DNA of 64,000 nucleotides from the NCBI GenBank assembly GCA_009760855.2, contig WPIO01000075.1:193501-257500 (forward strand), in the 5' to 3' direction. Every line of letters begins with the position of its first letter. The stretch's first letter is position 1. This DNA is from Cristatella mucedo. Taxonomy: Eukaryota > Bryozoa > Phylactolaemata > Cristatellidae. Of this stretch, positions 45,479-57,591 are shown in pieces. The position numbers were made by a program, and so were the translations under genes. Below the pieces are notes generated by a model, which did not search any database, was not told the DNA's origin, and worked only from the letters and a program-made list of their open reading frames with translations.

Positions 45479-47940
45479 TCAGAAGACATCTTCCGCAGCT
45501 AGTTATCATGCTACTCATGTCGGTGGCCATATATTAGATATCGTTATCACCAAGGAAGTCTGCCCCACTGACCTTATAAGGTGCCTGATGACCCCCTCGT
45601 CTATCGTTGTTCGGTCTCGTTTACTATTCCTGCTCCACTGTACGTAAAGGGTAACGTCGAATTTGTCTAGCAGAGTAACTTATAAAGCATTGACTTGGAA
45701 AAACCAATGAAATCTGCAGGTGTTGAATGTCTTCTTCATCTGCACCCAGACTCAACCAACAGCCTCAATAGTCTCACTGATGCAGTGAACGGGAAACTTA
45801 AGAGTACTCTTGAAAAGCATGCTGCCGTCCATTCTTTCCGTGTCCAGAGTCATGCAGATTCCTTTCAATTTACAAAAAAACTTTTCAAGACGCGCCGTTT
45901 TAAACGGAGGCTTGAACGTCGTTTGAAGAAATTAGGGTCTGATGCAGATCTAGTCAATTTCAAAGAGTACACAATCAAGTCTACACCCAGAAGCTTAAAA
46001 ACGACAGGGATTCTTTTTTCACTCGAAAAGATTTACTGGCCAATAGAGGTCTGACTGGCAAGATGTTAACGCCTCAGCCGAAATATTTTCAACTTTCTTT
46101 ACCTAAAAGACTTATGCACATTCGCACCACCATAAAGCCCCCTCAGACTAAAGCAATTGCTGAATCGCGACTTGTGTCCTTCCCTTAAAGATTTTCCGAG
46201 GTTTCTGCATGTGATGTGGCTACCTCAATAAGGTCTAGTAAAAAGAGCTTTTCGTTAAGACCCTCTTCTGTGAAGACCCTATCGTTCGTTTCGTGAAGAC
46301 CCTATGCCATCATTTCTGTGGTTTTCACTGGTAGACCAACTTAGCCCAGCCATAACCAAAATTATTAATTATTCTCTGGAAAAGGGTTCGTACCAAAGTC
46401 CTTCAAATCGGCACTCGTTAAACCGAATTTAAAAGCCTTGATTAGATACAAAGGTCCTTGCAAACTATCGCTCAGTTTTCCTTCTTCCTTTTTTGTCAAA
46501 GATTCTTAAAAAATTGTCACTAAGCAGCTGGTAGCACACTTTGAAAATAACACGAATTTTGATAGGGGTTCAAGCGGCAGCACTCCACTTAAATTGCTCA
46601 CCTCCGTGTTACCAATGCCATCATAGGCAAAAGATGATGGGAATACCACTGCCCAGCATTGATAATCTATCAGCTACCTGCATGATTGAGAACAACGATC
46701 AGTCTGGCAGACCAAGCACTGGCGTGGTTTAAATCCTACTTGTTTGAACGTGTTAAATCTATGTCGTGCAGGGGTCAGGCCTGATCCACTAGACCAGAAA
46801 CCTGTGGAGTCTCTTAGTGGTCCGTCCTCGGTTCAGATGTTCACCATTAACGCTCAACCTCTGAGAAAAGTGATTCAGGCTCATTGATTGTAGGCTGACG
46901 ATACGCAGCTGCATTTTTCATTCAAACCGTCGGAGTCTGCTGCAGCATCTGATCAACTGAATGCTTGCTTTGCCGACATTCGATCCTGGATGTCGGCAAA
47001 TTTCTTTAAACTAATCGATGATAAAAATGAACTGCTGTTTATAGGACACCCTAAGCGTGTGGCTTTATTAGAAGGCTTTTCTATTCAAATAGGTGATGCT
47101 TTTGTGCGACCATAAGCACGTGCTCGAAAATTAGGTATCGTTTTCGAAAACTGCCTAAATTTTAAAAGCTTCATTCAGAAGACTGCTTCTACAGCTGGCC
47201 ATCATGTCCGATCCCTATCCAGGATTAGGAGCTGTATTCCATGGCGGCTTGCAAAAAAGTTCGACTATCCTTTTAGTTTTGTTTCGGCTAAATTATTTTG
47301 ATTCCCTTTTCGCTGAGCTACAAAAAAAGCACTTAGGCTACTGCAGATGGCTATGAACATGGCTGCAAGGCTAGTTTGTAAATCCCAAAGGTTTTAACCT
47401 CGTATCTCCTTAGCTAAAGGAGCTCGGGTGGATGCCAGTTGATCAACGGATACAGAGCAAAGTTCTCACGCTAACCCACAAGGCCCTCAATGGCTTGGGT
47501 CCTCCACACCTAGCTGAACTGTTGCACCAGTTCCAGCCTCCTCGTGTTTTCAGGTCCTATATGAACAATAAATTAGCTGTTCCATTCCTCCGCTTAAAAA
47601 CCGTTGGCGACAGAAGCTTTAGCTCTACAAGTCCTAGGCAGTGGAACTCACTCCCACAATTCTCACGCAACGAAAATTACTCTCCTGCTGTCGACTATGG
47701 CTGATCATTTTCAGCGGTCCCGAGCTGCCACTTCAATGCTACTCACTACCTCAACTGCTCTTCTGACTCTGCTGTGCTTCCCACTTTCTCTTTCTCTTTC
47801 TCGTTGCGTGAGATGAAGTCTGTTAGCAACCGAACGCGCACTGAAACCCGCTTAGGCTGTGAGTGCGCAATACAAATATCTCCCGTGTAATATCCACATG
47901 GTCCTTGTCGCTTTGTTGAGTGACAGACGGAGATATATAC
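45479..47940 (+). mobile_element. LINE-A insertion, 2.46 kb, 5'-truncated
   Basis: The longest LINE-A copy. It starts in the endonuclease (ATHVGGHILDIVITKEVCPT), and passes through the linker (RRLERRLKKLGSDADLVNFK, 45913-45972), the RT fingers, a degraded catalytic block (ADDTQLHFSFKPSES near 46896-46940), the C-terminal domain (KVLTLTHKALNGLGPP, 47459-47506) and the 3' motif GACAGACGGAGATATATAC at 47922-47940. Many stops and shifts are present. It is flanked by GCAT on both sides (45475-45478 and 47941-47944), a candidate target-site duplication. Confidence 0.9.
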
Positions 47941-48890
47941 GCATCGCCGTTCGTGCGACTCAGCTGCCCACTCAGTAGTAGCTGAGCGAAATGCGTCACG
48001 GTCGAGACCACCCAATGGACGCGAGAGCGGTCGTGGTTGAACGCTAGGGCGATCGAGGTTCAAACGCGAGGGCGATCGTATCTTTAGAGCTCTCGGCTTT
48101 GTCGAGTGCCGTTGTGCCGTAAGCTCGCCGTAGCACTGCGTGTGGTCTCCTCCAGCAGAATGTCACCAGGAAGCCTCCGAGATCGCTCTCATCACTGCGG
48201 AAAGAAAGATGAGAGCGAGCCTCGAAATTCTATCAAAAGATAGAATAAAACGTCTTGGCGCGACTGATACATTTGTCGGACAATTTATTTTCCAGCTTGC
48301 TTGTTTTCAGAAACCTCGAGGAGACGTGGTGTGCTTGCCGTGAAGCGAGCCAACGGATTGCGCACGTCTTCGGTGAGTCTTCCTCCCTCTGAAATATGTC
48401 TTCATGATAAGCCTATAGATCACGTTGTCGAAATAATTTGCATTTTTAAGGCCAGAAGGCATTGCCTTTAGCCCATGGTACCAAGTAGCCTACAAGAGAC
48501 TCCAAAACATAGCCCTTGACATTGGCAGAGTCAGTATTTTCATCTGGGAGAAGAACATGTGTCAATGTTTATCGGGGAAAACTTGCACAGCTTCCTCGTA
48601 ACGGATAACAAAATTATATAAAGTCCGGGTTTATTTGTCAGTCACATGGCAGGCTGCTCATCAAGTCAAATAGTCAGACACAAATTCATTCGTTGTTAAC
48701 GATCGGAGGGCGAAGGAAGAGGGGGTGGAGGCCCAAACCGGTGCCCGCTGTAGGGATGCAAGCGCCTCCTGACCCTCTCTTGACTCCCATTGCTTTTGAT
48801 GTAAAAATCCAAGTGACGCCACAATCTATGGGTAGAAAAGTTCAATTACTAGAAAACGCATCAGGATCGATCGAATAATAATCTATCTAT
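47941..48890. repeat. Tandem duplicate, copy 1 right part
   Basis: Matches 49553-50330. Shared blocks include TCCCTCTGAAATATGTCTTC, TGGTACCAAGTAGCCTACAA and GATGCAAGCGCCTCCTGACC. An extra GC-rich stretch with repeated GGGCGATCG motifs lies at 48040-48080. No protein is assigned. Confidence 0.85.
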
Positions 48891-48904
48891 CCCCGTGCAG
48901 TGCA

Positions 48905-49205
48905 ATAAGATTTAAAAGAAACTTAAAAACATACCTATTTAGGACAGCATTTAGTGGGTCCCTGTGATTCGTCCTTGGTGTGCTTATGCGTGCTGACACT
49001 GTTCATGCTGCCACTAACCACATTTGCATGCTGACCCAGTGCATGTAACCCCTAACCATGTTATTCATTTTGTTTGTTTTTCAAGCATGATTTTACTTAC
49101 TATTCTATTGCGTATCACTTTGCAGCAAATGTAAAGCGCCTAGAAAGAGATTAAGTTCTCTGAGGGCGCTTTATCAAGTGCAATATTATTATTATTATTA
49201 TTATT
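48905..49205 (+). mobile_element. LINE-B 3' end, well preserved tail
   Basis: Starts in the last codons (AAAACATACCTATTTAGGAC, matching KTHLFRTAF of the 38100-38145 copy) and has a full 3' untranslated region. The terminal hairpin has an outer stem AAAGCGCC/GGCGCTTT (49133-49140, 49165-49172) and an inner stem AGAGA/TCTCT (49146-49150, 49157-49161). An ATT array follows (49183-49205). It sits between the two duplicate units. Confidence 0.92.
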
Positions 49206-50330
49206 AAGGTCCTGACGCCACTCCTTTCCGATATCGCCAAGCGTGCATGCGGCATTTTTTTTTCTGGCACGTTTACAGAAGTGGCCGCTGATGGAGAGGA
49301 AGCACCCGGCTCCACCTGTGCCAGGAGGTCAAGGTGAGGAGGGCAAGACTTATCTGCCCTTCGCGAGCCGCGAGTCGTCGCCTCCGGCGAGCGGTTCCCA
49401 ATCAAAGCGAGCTCATTAACTTGCTAATCGGCGAGAGTCGGCGTCCGATCCTACGCGCCGATCGAGAAGCCGGCCGCTTGGCCCAGCGCGAGCTACGCGC
49501 CTTCTCTGAGGGAAAATTTTCTCGCTTGGACGCTGGTGCCGCGCGAGAGGTGGCATCGTGCGAGCGACGAGCACGCTCAGCAGCAGCTAAGCGATATGCT
49601 TGACGGCCGAGGCCGCCAATAAAACGCGAGGGCGATCAAGATTATACGCGGATTTCTTTACCGCGCAAATCTTTGCCAAGCAAATCAATCGCATCCGATT
49701 GCATTGAAAGTAGAATAAAGTTGATTTATTCATGTTCTAGATCGCTTTTTTTTTAGCAACCTCAAGTAGACGAGGTGTACTCTCCGTGACGTTAGCCAAA
49801 GGATTGCACACGTATTCGGTGAGATTTCCTCCCTCTGAAATATGTCTTCATGATATGCCTATGGATCACTCGTGCGAAATAATTTGCATTTTTAAAGCCA
49901 GAACGCATTGCCTTTAGTCCATGGTACCAAGTAGCCTACAAGAGACTCCGAAATATGGCCGTTAACATTGGCAGAGTAAGAGTTTTCATCTGGGAGAAAA
50001 ACATGCAACCATTTTTATGTGGATAAGACTCGCACAATTTTCTCGTAACGGATAACAAAATTATATCACAGAGTCAGGGTTTAGTTTGTCAGGAACTGGG
50101 AGGTTGCTCATCAAGTGATCAGACACAAATTCATTCGTTGATAACGATCGGAGAGTGTAGGAAGAGGAGGCGGAGGTCCAGGCCTATGCCCCGCTGTAGG
50201 GATGCAAGCGCCTCCTGACCCTCTCTTGACTCCCACTGGTTTGGATGTAAAAATCCACGTTACGCTAAAACCCGTCGGTAAAAAGGTTCAATCACTAGAT
50301 TACGCACAAGGACCGATCGAATAATAATCT
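49205..50330. repeat. Tandem duplicate, copy 2 (empty LINE-A site)
   Basis: A continuous 1.1-kb copy of the unit that in copy 1 is split by LINE-A. The junction reads GGTGGCATCGTGCG at 49549-49562, with one GCAT at 49553-49556. It may be a segmental duplicate or an unrecognised mobile element. The origin is not clear from two copies. Confidence 0.82.
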
Positions 50331-50451
50331 GTGTTAAGAAACCAGTCGAAGACACCTTAGCCATCAATTGTCGTTTTCCTTGAAATCTGGACTTGATTTT
50401 GTACGATACAGTCACGGACTAACAAACTTCAAGGGTACGGGTAAATGCACA

Positions 50452-50504
50452 TTTGCCAGCGCCAGACCACTTCTTTATGAAAGACGTGGTCTGGCGCTGG
50501 CAAA
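50452..50504. repeat. Perfect 19-bp inverted repeat
   Basis: The left arm TTTGCCAGCGCCAGACCAC (50452-50470) and right arm GTGGTCTGGCGCTGGCAAA (50486-50504) pair perfectly across a 15-base loop. The right arm is conserved in unit B (54528-54546) and partly in unit C (56893-56911). The left arm exists only in unit A. Confidence 0.95.
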
Positions 50505-50944
50505 CGTTGACTCAAAGAGTAATCCATCGAAGATATGCAAAGCGATTTGAAAGTCGCTTTCATTATACGTATAGCAGAATACCAGCTGATTTTATTCATA
50601 TTTTGGAAATCTCTGCGTATGCTGAAATTTGTGGTTCACTCCACACTGCGTGTACCTTTTTGTATCTGCTAAGTTGGTGAGGCCTTAATGAGAGGCCTTC
50701 TTTGTTGTAGCATTCTCATAGATATGGAGGATCCTCTACAAACAAACGTGCAGGCAAGTGGGAATTTCTGTGTATTTATTTTGTGCTATATAAATATATG
50801 AAATCGCAATCGGCAGTGCGAAGTTAAAATTTATGCCTAGTTTCTCTAGTTAAAAAGCATTTTAGTCCTTTTATGAACTAGAGTGACAACGGTTTGAATT
50901 TACTGCTGCACATTATTTTGATTGGCTCATTCTGTTTTACTTTA

Positions 50945-50998
50945 GAGGCGGATTGTGAGGACCTAATGGACGGAGATTGGCTCAACAAATTCTTTCGG
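50945..50998 (+). other. Exon-like segment in repeat unit A
   Basis: An acceptor-like TTTTACTTTAG is followed by 53 bases coding (A)DCEDLMDGDWLNKFFR and then a donor-like GTATGT. Units B (about 55012-55079) and C (about 57365-57441) have the same arrangement with open frames of 68 and 77 bases, all 2 modulo 3. Amino-acid changes between copies are frequent, so selection is not evident. It may be a real alternative exon, or chance within a repeat. Confidence 0.25.
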
Positions 50999-53410
50999 GT
51001 ATGTAAAGTAAATTTGCACGTTTTTTCACTATTCAGAATCCGCATCGCTCGGAGCCTTTTTAAATATGGCGTACCCCAAATGGCTTATTTTACGTCTAAC
51101 CATTTCCAAGGTTCACTCTCCACTAGTTATTTCTGATTTCACAGCCAACCAAATCTATTCCATTTTAAAGCAGATAGAAAATCTAGATAGCTGTATCTGA
51201 GTTTTGAATCGTTCCGTCCTCCAGCTTCTCCAATCCTTTAATGCACGTTTTAATAATCATTCAAAATTTCGCTAAAAGTTCGCTATCTTCTGCAGTCTCT
51301 GTATGCAATCTGGCCGTGTTCATCTGAAATGATTTTTTAATGGATGAGCACATCAGTTTCCCAGCCAAGTAGTCTTGTCTATTTTCACCTGAGATAAGTT
51401 GCACAAAAAACTTGGCTAGATAATGACACAGTATCTCCATCAGTTGCAACTACTTCTTCACCATATAACAAGATCTCTGTAGACCACTGCTGGCATGTTT
51501 TCCTACTGTGCAATAATACACGTACAGTCTTGAAGAAAAAAAAACCTACAGCTAATATTGTACAACGTAAATACTTCAGATGGCAAATTGTACAATTTTT
51601 CACCAATCTGTACTAGCTACCCACTAGCAGTGCATCGGCAAATCTGTCTCAAATAACTCCTAATACATTACTCCTGCTACAGCATACTTATCTGCAAACC
51701 TCCTAATAATGCCTTCCGTCCAACCAACTGCTCTTCTAACTCTAGTCCCTTACTTCAAAATCATGGCTGACATTGGTCTTGAGTCGTAGGCTTTAATAAC
51801 CTGTAATTAATTAATTAGTGACTGACATAACCTTATCTCAATGAACTAAAATAAAAAAAAGCAATAATTCTAACTCAGAACTTCTGCTCCATCCGCATGA
51901 GAATTCTAGGCAAGAAATTACAAATTTTCCAACACTAGAAATAATGTCATGACTAACAAATTTATGGAATTTCTTAAGCGAGTGTAACTTGTTTTCAGAA
52001 ATAGATTTTTTTTCTTTCAGTGCTTCTTAAGGATTTATTTTCTAGAGTTGTTATGATATTTCATCATATCTGTGGAATATCCTGGCTTTGAGATGTTGGA
52101 CCACATTTACATTTTTAGTGAAAGAGTGGTAGAAGTTTTAGGGAGTTACCAGTTATGCCCTAAATATAACGAGTACAATAAAAAAACTGTAGACAACGTT
52201 TCAGTAAAAGATATTCCAGAAGCAAGTTGCTGTCCATTAAAAACAAGGTGACGTAACACATAATCTTAATTAGCTATTGATAAGCCGGCTGGATAAGTTT
52301 TTTAAAACGTGATTTCGTAATCTCTATTTCCACAATTGGAATTGATATGATCCCTTCAGGAATTGAAACCAACATGCCACAGGTCCTCGGGTAAGCATAT
52401 TAGGGTTTGAATTTTTCGAAGAAACGTTTCACTACACGCGAAAAGCAAACGGGAACGTACCTGACTGAGCACTGAGCCAAGTGTCTTCGGACGTTAAATT
52501 CAAAGAAAGACTGCCTTTGTTCTTACTGATCTTAAAAGTTTTGTGTACAGACTACTAAGACTTGCAGGTGCCAATCAGGTGGCACCTGCTTGCCAAAAGC
52601 CCAAGCAAGCAGCGTTTCATCTCCCAGATTTTTGTATAGGCTTTGGAAAACCTCTATTCTCGACGAGATGTTATTCAGTGCTCTAACCAGTGAAATTAGG
52701 AATCTATGGCGTGCATTGTGCAACAGCTCCTGCACTAGATGATGCACTGTTAACAATTTAAATTGGACAATAGGGCTGAATGTTGATCGGACAAATTTTA
52801 GTATAATATAGCACAAGGAACAACTAAAGAGCACAGTAAAACGTCAGATCTCGAGTGCTGGAATTTTATCTCCGAGGTGATTTAATATAAGTCAGAAAAA
52901 AGACAATGCAACGCTGCTGCAAGTTGTTGATAGTACATTCGTGTGTTGGAGCTGCATGTTCGTAATCAGCATTTGTATTTCCAGTTGCTAAAATGATCTT
53001 ACAATCGACTCGATAGAACACAGAAAGTTGTCGAGCAACATTTTCCTTTCTCCGAACCCAATATTTAACCGTCAGATGTTACTCCAATGAGATTTTCTGT
53101 TCCTAAACTGGTTTTCCATGTTCAAGTGCGTAGGAATTCCATATAGGTTCCAACCAAAAGGAGAATTTCGGCAACCACAGTTGATACTCAGGCTTGCCAC
53201 GCCATGACCAATTGATTTAAGCATAATATGACTGTAACAATATCGCTCATGCGTAGTATGACTAAGCGAGTTGGGTCTTAAATGAAGCGCTTGCTAATAG
53301 CAAAAAGGGAAACATTACTCCAGAATCAGAGCAAGCGTCCGACATTTGTAATGAGGTCTAATCAAATGCGGGCTTACAAGTCAGCCTGCCTGTATGCAAG
53401 AGTGCCTGCA

Positions 53411-54305
53411 CACGAGAAGGCACTTGCGATCTCCGGTTGGTAGGAAAGCTGGCATGTGGCATGCACCAGATCGTGCAAAGGCCAGACAAGGTAAGCGCAC
53501 GTGAGCAAAAAGAGCAAGGTCACCGTAGGAGCGTAGAGACAGATGATACGAACGGATGCGTATTCAGCTGAAACAGACGATGCAGGCAGCACCAGAAGCC
53601 AGAAGAAAGTTTTTGACTTTCCGTTCGTGCGAACTGAAGATCAGATCACCTAAAGATTTTGGTTCAGTGTGCGAGAAACTGCGAGACGACTGCCAGACGC
53701 GGCGGTGCGAGTGGTTCGTGAGAACGAGGCTGCAGCAGGGGTAGGGGTAGGAGGAGTAGAAGTGTGGAGGTCGGACAGGTAGGCTAGTGCTGGCGAGTGA
53801 AAAAAGCCATATAATGACTGATGCTCATTATTCGCGGTTCTTGAATTGCGACGTGTAGGAACGGATCGTACGATAACCTGTGAAGGTGGCCGCATAAAAG
53901 CCAACGCCAATACAATGCAATACGATACGCCAATACAATAGGCAGTCAGTTATGTTTCCCGAGTTGGCCCAGTCATTGAAACTAATTAGAGGTCAAGGCC
54001 ACCGAGCCGTTATTGCACGTACGGGGTGACCGCGCTGGCTGTTTAATGCATGCCAACTTCCGCTGCTGTTAATAGACTCGTCTACGTTATGCATGCGAAG
54101 TTGCTAGGAAAACGTCATGGACACTCTTCGGCGATAACGTATTCTGCTGCTGCTGGCATAAATGTGTGCATTGGTGCAGCACCTAAAAGTCGCTAGCCGT
54201 GCTAGAAGGTTCAGGCATCGCCAGTAATCGGCGCTGGTCGGCTGAGACGAGCACCGTTACGAGCGCAGTGTTTGCAGCCTGGTTCCGTGTGGACGTGGAA
54301 GCCGC
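53411..54305. other. Unannotated DNA between repeat units
   Basis: No gene supported. Short frames (53374-53592 minus, 53650-53910 minus) have no recognised domain. Confidence 0.4.
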
Positions 54306-54309
54306 ACAG

Positions 54310-56470
54310 CCTCATTTTTTAGCCTATTAAGAGGATTCAATGCTTGAAGTTGATGAATGAATGATTGACTGAATGAAGTGGTTGCCGTGGTAGCTTCACT
54401 CCTGGCAACAGGAATGACGCTGATAGTCCATCGTTAGTTGGACCATGACCCAGCTAAGGTTAGCACGACTGATAGAAGTTATTAAGTTACTACAAGCAAT
54501 GGGCATACACGCGCCATTATGATAGACGTGGTCTGGCGCTGGCAAAAGCCGATTCAAGGAAAAATCCGTCGAAGATATGCAAAGCAATTAGCAAGGCGCT
54601 CTCATTATACTTATAGCAGAATACCAGCTGAAATGATGTTAAGACTATGATTTTGTGCATATTTTGGAAATCTCTGCGTATGCTGAAATTTGTGGTTTGC
54701 TTCATACTGCGTGTACCTGTTTATATCTGCTAAATTGCTGAGGCCTTACTAAAACTTCTTTGTTGTAGCGGTCTCATAGATACGCAAGATTTCCTAAAAA
54801 TAAAGGGGCAGGCAAGTGAACATTTCTATCTCTACTTTGAGTTACATAGATTTTTTTGCAAAATTAAAATCGTGATCAGCTGTGCACTATTGAAACTTAA
54901 GCCTAGTTTCTTGAGTGAAAAAGCATTTTAGTACTTTTCTGAACCGAAGTGACGGCGGTTTGAGTTTAATGTTGCACATTTTTCACTGGCTCATTCTATT
55001 TTACTTTATAGAGATGCTCAGAAAAAAAAATGATTGTAAAGACCTAATGGACGGAGATTGGCTCAACAAATCCGTTCGGGTATGTCAACTAACTGAATTT
55101 TTTACTATTCAGAATCTGCATCGCTCTGACCTTTTCAAGTACGGCGTACTGCAGGGGTTTGTTTCACGTCTAACAATTTCTAAGGTTATACTGTCCTCTA
55201 GCTATTTCTGATTTAATAGAAAACCACATAAAGGCTTTCACTGTTATGCATACGACATCCAGCTAGCTGTGTTTGAATTTTAAATCTTTTCGTCTTCGAG
55301 CTTTTCTAATCTTGCCTTGATTCATAGGGTACCATAGCCTTCCATGTATCTCCGTCAGTAACTCCACAAAGTCATAAAGACCATGTGGGCGTTACGCAGG
55401 AGAGTTTTGTATAGCGCACTCACAGCCTAAGCGGCTTTCGGTACGCATTCGGTAGCCAACAGACTTCGTCTCACGCAACAAAGAGAAAGTGGGAAGCATA
55501 GCAGAGTTAGGAGAGCAGTTGAGGTAGTGAGTAGCATAGAAGTTCCATAGCTATCTCTATGAATAAAAATCAAGAAGCAAAACCACCAGCTCAGACCTTC
55601 TGCATTCGATGCACTGTTAACAATTTAAATAGGAAAAAATGGCTAAATCTCGAGCGGACACATTTTAGTACAGTGTAACACGAGAAACAACTAAAGAGCA
55701 CAGTAATACGTCAGATCTTGAGTGCTGAATTTTTATCTCTGACAAACTACATTTGTGTGTTGAAGCTGCACGTTCGTATTCGACATTCGTATTTCCAGTT
55801 GCTAAAATGATCTTTAATTCATCTCTTTGTGTGCTATTAATTCATGGGTAAGATTCATTTTCATTGCATCTGTAAATCACCCCAATATTCTATCACTAAT
55901 ATCACACCATGGAAATATCTCTTCTTACTGATGATATATGAGAGGTTCACCCTAAACACATGGATTGACCGCCTAACGTCCTTTAATTGCCTACCTGTCT
56001 ATGAACTGTACAAAATTAAAGCTATGTAGAAGAGTGCCTGGAACTTGCGAATCAATAGAACAGAGAAATTTGTCGAGCAACATTTGCTTTTCTCCGAACC
56101 CAATATTTAACCGTCAGCTGTGACTCTGATGAAATTTTCTGTTCGTAAACTGGTTTTAAATGTTCAAGTGTGTAAGAATTCCATATAGATTTCGTTATGG
56201 AAACTACGAAAAGGAGAACTGTGGTAACCACAACTGACATAAAAAGTACTCACTCTTGCCACACTAAGACCAATTGATTTAAGCAGATTGTGACTGTAAC
56301 AATATCGTGAGTGCGTAGTATGACTAAGCGAGTTGGGTCTAAAATGAAGAGATTGCTAATAGCAAAAAGGGAAAAATTACTACATGATCAGAGCAAGCGA
56401 CATTTGTCATAAGGTCTAATTAAATGCTAGCTTACAAGTCAGCCTGCCTTACGCAAGAGTTTTGCTTTGT
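54310..56470. repeat. Large direct repeat unit B
   Basis: Shares its left edge with unit C and its right part with unit A. It contains the exon-like segment and, after it, KYGVLQGF (about 55137-55160) and HKGFHCYAYDIQLAVF (55227-55274), weak echoes of the RT blocks YGVPQG and YADDTQL. This suggests an old LINE is part of the unit. A LINE-A 3' end is inserted at 55339-55544. Confidence 0.82.
55339..55544 (-). mobile_element. Short LINE-A 3' end inside unit B
   Basis: About 200 bp almost identical to the LINE-A 3' end at 33977-34175 (CGGTACGCATTCGGTAGCCA, GAGAAAGTGGGAAGCATAGC). CCATAGC occurs on both sides (55332-55338 and 55545-55551) and may be a target-site duplication. Unit A lacks it, so it postdates the duplication. 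Confidence 0.88.
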
Positions 56471-56574
56471 TTGCAAAATGAAAAATCTATAGAGTTTACA
56501 AGTCCTAAATCAAATTCATTCTCCTGCCAATATTTTGAGAGCCTATACAAAGAAGAAGTTACACATGCGGAGAA

Positions 56575-56622
56575 ATATATATATATATAACAATTATCAT
56601 ATATATATATATATATATATAT
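56575..56622. repeat. AT microsatellite
   Basis: Two AT runs separated by ACAATTATC. Confidence 0.95.
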
Positions 56623-56649
56623 GAGAGAAAAGAGGAGATAGTTTTTAGG

Positions 56650-57490
56650 AGATAGGAGGTATTTTTAGGCTTTAAAGATGATTCGATGCTTAGTAGAGAG
56701 TCAGTTAAGCTCATGAATGAATGAAAGAAAAAAGTGGTATGTCGTGACAGCTTCACCCCTGGCGACAAGAAGGAGGTTGATAGGCCATCTTCCTTTGGAC
56801 TATGACCCAGTTAGGAATTGTACGACTGATAGAAGTAAAGAACAATAAAATTATTAATAAACAATTGATATGCGCACGCCATTATAATAGACGTGGTCTA
56901 TTGCTGGCAAAAGCCGACTCAAGGAAAATCCGTTGAGATATGCAAAGCTATTATTAAGTCGCTTTCATTATACTTAAAGTAGAATAACAGCTGAAATTAT
57001 GTTAAGATTACGGTTTTGTGCATATTTTGGAAGTCTTTGCGTATGCTGAAATTTGTGGTTTTCTTCGTGCTGGGTGTACCTGTTTATATCTGCTAAATCG
57101 CTGAGGCCTTAATGACGCGTCTTTGTTGTAGCGTTCTCATAGAAACGAAATATCTAAAAATAAACGAGCAGGCAAGTGGGATCTTTCTATTTTGAGTTAT
57201 ATAGATTTCTTTCGCGACAAAAATCGTGATCAGCAGTGCACTATTGACATTTAAGCCTAGTTTCTTGAGTGAAATATCTTTTTAGTCATTTTCCGAACTG
57301 GATCGACAATGGTTTAAATTTACTGTTGCACATATTTTCATTAGCTCATTCTATTATGCTTTAGGTGTACTACAGGTGCTCAGAAAAAAGGATGACTGGG
57401 AAGACCTAATTGACGAAGATTACCTCAACAAATCTTTTCTGGTATGTAAACTGAATTAAGGTTTTTCTCTACTCAGAATCTGTATAGCTC
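56650..57490. repeat. Large direct repeat unit C
   Basis: The shortest unit. It aligns with unit B from the GAATGAATGA region, through GGTGTACCTGTTTATATCTG-type blocks, to the exon-like segment (DDWEDLIDEDYLNKSF). It stops near 57490, just upstream of a SINE-1 copy. Confidence 0.82.
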
Positions 57491-57591
57491 AGGCGGATAG
57501 CAACCAGAGAAATTCTTTTCTTCAATCAGCTTCGAGTACTAAGTGCCTAGTCCTAGTTCCTTGGCTTATAGATTGATTGATTTTACAACCA

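Larger units (their letters stand above)
50450..53410. repeat. Large direct repeat unit A
   Basis: Unit A shares long diverged blocks with unit B (54310-56470) and unit C (56650-57490). Examples are GGAAATCTCTGCGTATGCTG (50605-50624), GACCTAATGGACGGAGATTG (50960-50979), GCACTGTTAACAATTTAAAT (52743-52762) and CTTACAAGTCAGCCTGCCT (53374-53392). About 0.8 kb (51900-52740) is missing from B. The block around 51010-51230 resembles a decayed RT region. Confidence 0.85.
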
